Shown here: piece by piece, positions 61,193 through 64,000 of the stretch
Numbering within the stretch: the stretch's first letter is position 1
How the letters are laid out: each line of letters opens with the position of its first letter
Assembly (NCBI GenBank): GCA_963828445.1
Contig: CAWHFP010000009.1
Location: forward strand, 186,001 to 250,000
Direction: 5' to 3'
DNA length: 64,000 nt
Source: Bog-532 sp963828445
GTDB lineage: Bacteria; Actinomycetota; Actinomycetes; Streptosporangiales; Streptosporangiaceae
The notes under the pieces: model-generated
Seen by the model: the letters and a program-made list of their open reading frames with translations, nothing else
What the model was told of the DNA's origin: nothing
Database searches by the model: none
Translations under genes and position numbers: made by a program

Positions 61193-62673
61193 CCAGCGCC
61201 TTTGATGCCCAGCACGTCGCCCGGGCCCGGCTCACCTATCTGGCCGAGCCCGGTGACCCGGTGCTGGCCTCCTGGCTCGAGGTCAGCTCGCCGGCCGAGA
61301 TCGTGGCCGCGATCGGCGCGGGCCAGCTACCCGGGCTGCCCGGCATCCAGACCTGGACACCGGACGGCGTCCTGCGGCCGACGCGAGACCTGCAGGCCGA
61401 GAAGCTGGAGCACGCCTTCCGGCTCTGGCGGCAGCGGCTCGGCGACCTGCCCGACGAACTGGATCTGGCCCGGTTCCGGCGCCAGGGGATCCGGTTGGTC
61501 AGCCCCGGTGACAGCGAATGGCCCACCCAGCTGGACATGCTCGGCGTGGCCCGGCCGTATGCGCTGTGGCTGCGTGGCCAGGCCGACCTGCGGTACTGCT
61601 GCCTGCAGTCGGTGTCGATCGTCGGGGCCCGGGCCGCCTCGGCCTACGGGACGCACGTCGGCACGGAGATGGCGGCCGCGCTGGCCGCGCGGGGCCGGAC
61701 CGTCGTATCCGGCGCCGCCTACGGCATCGACGCCTGCGCGCACCAGGGGGCACTGGCCGCCGATGGCGTCACGATCGCCGTCCTGGCCTGCGGAGTCGAT
61801 CACGCCTACCCGGTCGGGCACTACGACCTTCTGGCCAGCATCGCGGCGCAAGGGGTCCTGGTCAGCGAGTGGCCGCCCGGCCGCACGCCGAACCGGCTGC
61901 GGTTCCTCATCCGCAACCGGGTGATCGCGGCGCTGACCCGGGGCACGGTCGTGGTCGAGGCGGGCCTGCGCAGCGGCGCCCTGAACACGGCCCGGCACGC
62001 ACGGGACCTGCACCGCCCGGTGATGGCCGTCCCCGGCCCCGTCACCTCCGAGGTTTCGGCCGGCTGTCACAAGATCATCCGGGAGTGGGGCGCGGTCTGT
62101 GTCACCGGCGCCCGCGATGTCCTGGAGCTCCTGACGCCCCTGGGCGAGACCTCGGCCTACGACCTACCCCCGGATGGCGCCCCGTTCCCCCATGCCGGCT
62201 CCTGCCCGCCCGCCGGCACCGGCAGTCCGGCCGATACTGGCGGTCCCTCCGGACTTCCTCCGCCCACCGGGATCAGCAGCCCCGCTCATCCTGGCGATCT
62301 CATCGACCCCGGCCGCCCCGCCGCCCCTGAGCGCCCCACGGCCCGGCCGGGCTTCACCGGCCAGCTGTCGCTGCTCGACTCACCAGGAGCTGCCCACTCG
62401 TTCTCGTCCGGCCCGCCGCTCCTTACCGCCGATCCAGCCGTCCGCACCGCCCAGCCGCGCCCGGACCGCGGGTCCCTGCTGGCTCCGGACGATCTTGGCG
62501 CCACCAGCCGGGCCGTGCTGGACGCCATCCCGGCCCGGGGCGCGGGTCCGGCCGTGATCGCCGTCCGCGCTGGCCGCAGCATCGACGCCGTGGTCAGCTC
62601 CCTGGGCCTGCTGGCCGCCGGCGGTTTCGTCGAGCGGTGCTCGCACGGCTGGCGTCTCCGCCGGTCCCCATGA
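61189..62673 (+). CDS. dprA: DNA processing protein DprA
   Basis: 494 residues. The DprA Rossmann domain spans about 100-360: QSVSIVGARAASAYGTHVG, VVSGAAYGIDACAHQGAL, VLACGVDHAYPVGH, VSEWPPGRTPNRLRFLIRNRVIA. Then a long Pro/Gly/Ala linker (about 345-440) and a C-terminal winged-helix domain. DprA loads RecA on incoming single strands during transformation. ATG overlaps comM stop. A convergent membrane-protein gene extends antisense over its last 300 bases. Confidence 0.94.
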   Translation: MTSAFDAQHVARARLTYLAEPGDPVLASWLEVSSPAEIVAAIGAGQLPGLPGIQTWTPDGVLRPTRDLQAEKLEHAFRLWRQRLGDLPDELDLARFRRQGIRLVSPGDSEWPTQLDMLGVARPYALWLRGQADLRYCCLQSVSIVGARAASAYGTHVGTEMAAALAARGRTVVSGAAYGIDACAHQGALAADGVTIAVLACGVDHAYPVGHYDLLASIAAQGVLVSEWPPGRTPNRLRFLIRNRVIAALTRGTVVVEAGLRSGALNTARHARDLHRPVMAVPGPVTSEVSAGCHKIIREWGAVCVTGARDVLELLTPLGETSAYDLPPDGAPFPHAGSCPPAGTGSPADTGGPSGLPPPTGISSPAHPGDLIDPGRPAAPERPTARPGFTGQLSLLDSPGAAHSFSSGPPLLTADPAVRTAQPRPDRGSLLAPDDLGATSRAVLDAIPARGAGPAVIAVRAGRSIDAVVSSLGLLAAGGFVERCSHGWRLRRSP

Positions 62674-63303
62674 GCCCGCCGGAACCCATCGGCCCGTGAG
62701 CTGCCGCCCCTGTGGCGGGGTGCCGTGGTGGCCGGTTACCGGGTCAGCGCCCAGCGGCCTGGGAGGCCCGCCACCGATGATGGCCTGCACGGTCAGGCGC
62801 TGCTCGGAGGGATGCGCGACCACCGCGGCGGGGAGCACGCGGTCGACGTCGCCGGGGTCGTAGCGAACCCTGACCGCGATGACGGCCTTGCGGTTGGCGG
62901 GCGGTGGCACCGAGTAGGTGCCGTCGAAGCTGGTGTCGTAGGTATTGGCGACGGCCCCGCTGGGCAGGTCGAAGTGGAGAGCCCAGTTCGGGGTCGTGCT
63001 GGGGCCGCTTCGCCGGCCCGGGTCAGCCTGATCGAACAGGTCCACCAGGACGGCGGAGGCGGTCGCGCCGTGCAGGCGCAACTGGCGGACCAGGGCCTGG
63101 TCGGACTGAATGGACGTGATCGCCGTCCCGGCCAGCAGGCCGCCGGCGACCAGCAGGATCGCCGCCAGCACGAACACCCATTTCCGCGTCCGGTCCGGCC
63201 GGCCCAAGCGGAGCAGCACGGACGCCGCCGAGCCTGGACGCCCGGCCGGGACCCCGATTCCGGCCGGGGGAGGGGAAGCGCCCGCGGGTGAGCGCCACGT
63301 CAT
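62380..63303 (-). CDS. DUF3592-like single-pass membrane protein, 3' end uncertain
   Basis: From ATG 63303 (GAGG upstream), with a Pro/Ala-rich leader, one membrane segment near residues 43-63 (KWVFVLAAILLVAGGLLAGTAI) and an extracytoplasmic domain with VRVRYDPGDVDRVLPAAV, resembling DUF3592. The frame does not end after the domain but runs 294 bases antisense across dprA (62380-62673), giving an odd Gly/Gln/His-rich tail. A TGA in another frame at 62744-62746 would close a normal 185-residue protein, so the apparent overlap may result from one missing base near 62750. Confidence 0.65.
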   Translation of the reverse strand: MTWRSPAGASPPPAGIGVPAGRPGSAASVLLRLGRPDRTRKWVFVLAAILLVAGGLLAGTAITSIQSDQALVRQLRLHGATASAVLVDLFDQADPGRRSGPSTTPNWALHFDLPSGAVANTYDTSFDGTYSVPPPANRKAVIAVRVRYDPGDVDRVLPAAVVAHPSEQRLTVQAIIGGGPPRPLGADPVTGHHGTPPQGRQLTGRWVPAGSWGPAETPAVRAPLDETAGGQQAQGADHGVDAAASADGDHGRTRAPGRDGVQHGPAGGAKIVRSQQGPAVRARLGGADGWIGGKERRAGRERVGSSW

Positions 63304-63472
63304 GAAGGAGACCTCGGTGTTCCTGTCGGTCCGTAAATGTCGGCTACGCCGTAACTTACGGATTGCCGCGGTCCGGTGGCTCATGCTTTGGCCAACCCGG
63401 CCGCCAGGCCACGCCCAACATCAAACAGGGATGGTGCTAGGGCCCGCACCCGCTGGCCGCCACACTGAGAAG

Positions 63473-64000
63473 ATGCGCGCAACGCCCCCACCCGCCCCGG
63501 GCCCGGCCGGTCCCGTCGGCCCCGACCAGACCGGGACGGCCGACGAGCCCGGTCAGGCCGCGATGCCGGCCTGGGTCGAGGACGCGGTGGGGCAGTTCCA
63601 CCGGCACGTGTCCGCCGAGCGGGGCCTGTCGCCGCACACGGTGCGCGGCTACGTCGGCGACGTCCAGTCGCTGCTGACCCACGCCGGTCAGCAAGGCGTC
63701 CACGGCCCGGCCGAGCTGACCGTGACCGTGCTGCGTAGCTGGCTGGCCGGGCAGCACCAGGCCGGCGCTTCGCGGGCCACACTGGCCCGGCGGGGGGCGG
63801 CGGCCCGGGCGTTCACCGCGTTCGCCCACCAGCGGGGCCTGCTGGCCACCGATCCCGGGACGGCGCTCGGCACGCCGAAGGTCCGCCGGACCCTGCCGCA
63901 CGTGCTGCGGCATCAGGAGATCAGCGACGTGCTGGCCTCGTCGGCGGCGGACATCGAGCAGCCGCCGCCCGACCGGACACCGGCCGAGGCCGCGGTGGCC
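63473..64000 (+). CDS. xerC: Tyrosine recombinase XerC-type, N-terminal part cut by window edge
   Basis: From ATG 63473, 176 codons are open to the right edge. After a Pro-rich leader (1-35), the core-binding domain reads VGQFHRHVSAERGLSPHTVRGYVGDVQSLLTHAG and continues LVRRGAAARAFTAFAHQRGLLATDPG-like helices with GTPKVRRTLPHVLRHQEI, the normal phage-integrase SAM-like domain of XerC/XerD. The catalytic domain lies outside the window. Location after dprA fits xerC, which in actinobacteria often lies here. Confidence 0.88.
   Translation, partial: MRATPPPAPGPAGPVGPDQTGTADEPGQAAMPAWVEDAVGQFHRHVSAERGLSPHTVRGYVGDVQSLLTHAGQQGVHGPAELTVTVLRSWLAGQHQAGASRATLARRGAAARAFTAFAHQRGLLATDPGTALGTPKVRRTLPHVLRHQEISDVLASSAADIEQPPPDRTPAEAAVA

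Overview
The window is a very GC-rich (clearly above 70 percent) bacterial chromosome segment with dense, short-spaced operons, many GTG starts and heavy use of GC-ending codons. Gene content and order point to a filamentous-type actinomycete, for example Streptosporangiales, Frankiales or a relative: a three-subunit proton-translocating transhydrogenase, an IclR regulator divergent from leuCD, coenzyme F420 biosynthesis (cofC), LigB-type ATP-dependent DNA ligase, and the actinobacterial runs rsmD-coaD-DUF177-rpmF-rnc-mutM-smc-ftsY-glnB-glnD-ffh and rpsP-khpA-rimM-trmD-rplS-lepB-rnhB-DUF2469-yraN-comM-dprA-xerC. Species cannot be fixed from the sequence alone. No rRNA, tRNA, CRISPR array, prophage or insertion sequence was recognised.

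Layout. 1-2957: two membrane-protein genes (the first cut by the window edge, possibly a sensor kinase) divergent from a DUF885 peptidase-like gene. 2950-10573 (minus): transhydrogenase genes pntAA-pntAB-pntB followed by an FtsX-type permease and two ABC ATPases. 10843-13762: IclR regulator and leuCD with a shared palindromic control region. 14097-14454: histone-like HU gene with terminator. 14591-18866 (minus): ddl, a trans-sulfuration PLP enzyme, gpsA and plsC. 18941-24044: cofC, a methyltransferase, a stand-alone Lrp ligand domain, thiL, thiD, an EamA transporter and rpmB. 24182-32682: recG, flavohaemoprotein, DUF2277, rsmD, coaD, DUF177, rpmF, rnc, mutM, acyP and a small coiled-coil protein. 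32911-45173: smc, ftsY, a decayed stretch with a broken Nudix gene, a small protein plus DivIVA-like gene, glnB, glnD, ffh. 45386-52694: VOC protein, ligB and a branched-chain amino-acid-type (Liv) ABC operon. 53567-64000: ribosomal protein/RNA-modification operon through dprA, a small membrane protein, and the start of a xerC-type recombinase.

Working together, the window is mostly housekeeping: ribosome components and maturation (rpmB, rpmF, rpsP, rplS, rimM, rsmD, trmD, rnc), membrane protein targeting (ftsY, ffh, lepB), chromosome structure and repair (hup, smc, recG, mutM, ligB, rnhB, comM, dprA, xerC), nitrogen signalling (glnB-glnD), and cofactor/lipid/cell-wall precursors (coaD, thiL, thiD, cofC, gpsA, plsC, ddl).

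The most striking non-routine features are: (i) several genes whose intact protein is split between two reading frames by one base (FtsX permease, pntAA, livG, Liv binding protein, probably three times in the DivIVA-like gene), which looks more like residual sequence error than biology but must be checked; (ii) a ribosomal protein S16 with a roughly 120-residue Lys/Asp/Ala repeat tail; (iii) a translationally coupled pair, a small protein with a duplicated DGIDWD motif and a DivIVA-like protein, sitting just upstream of glnB where amtB often lies in actinobacteria; (iv) several unexplained inverted-repeat control regions.
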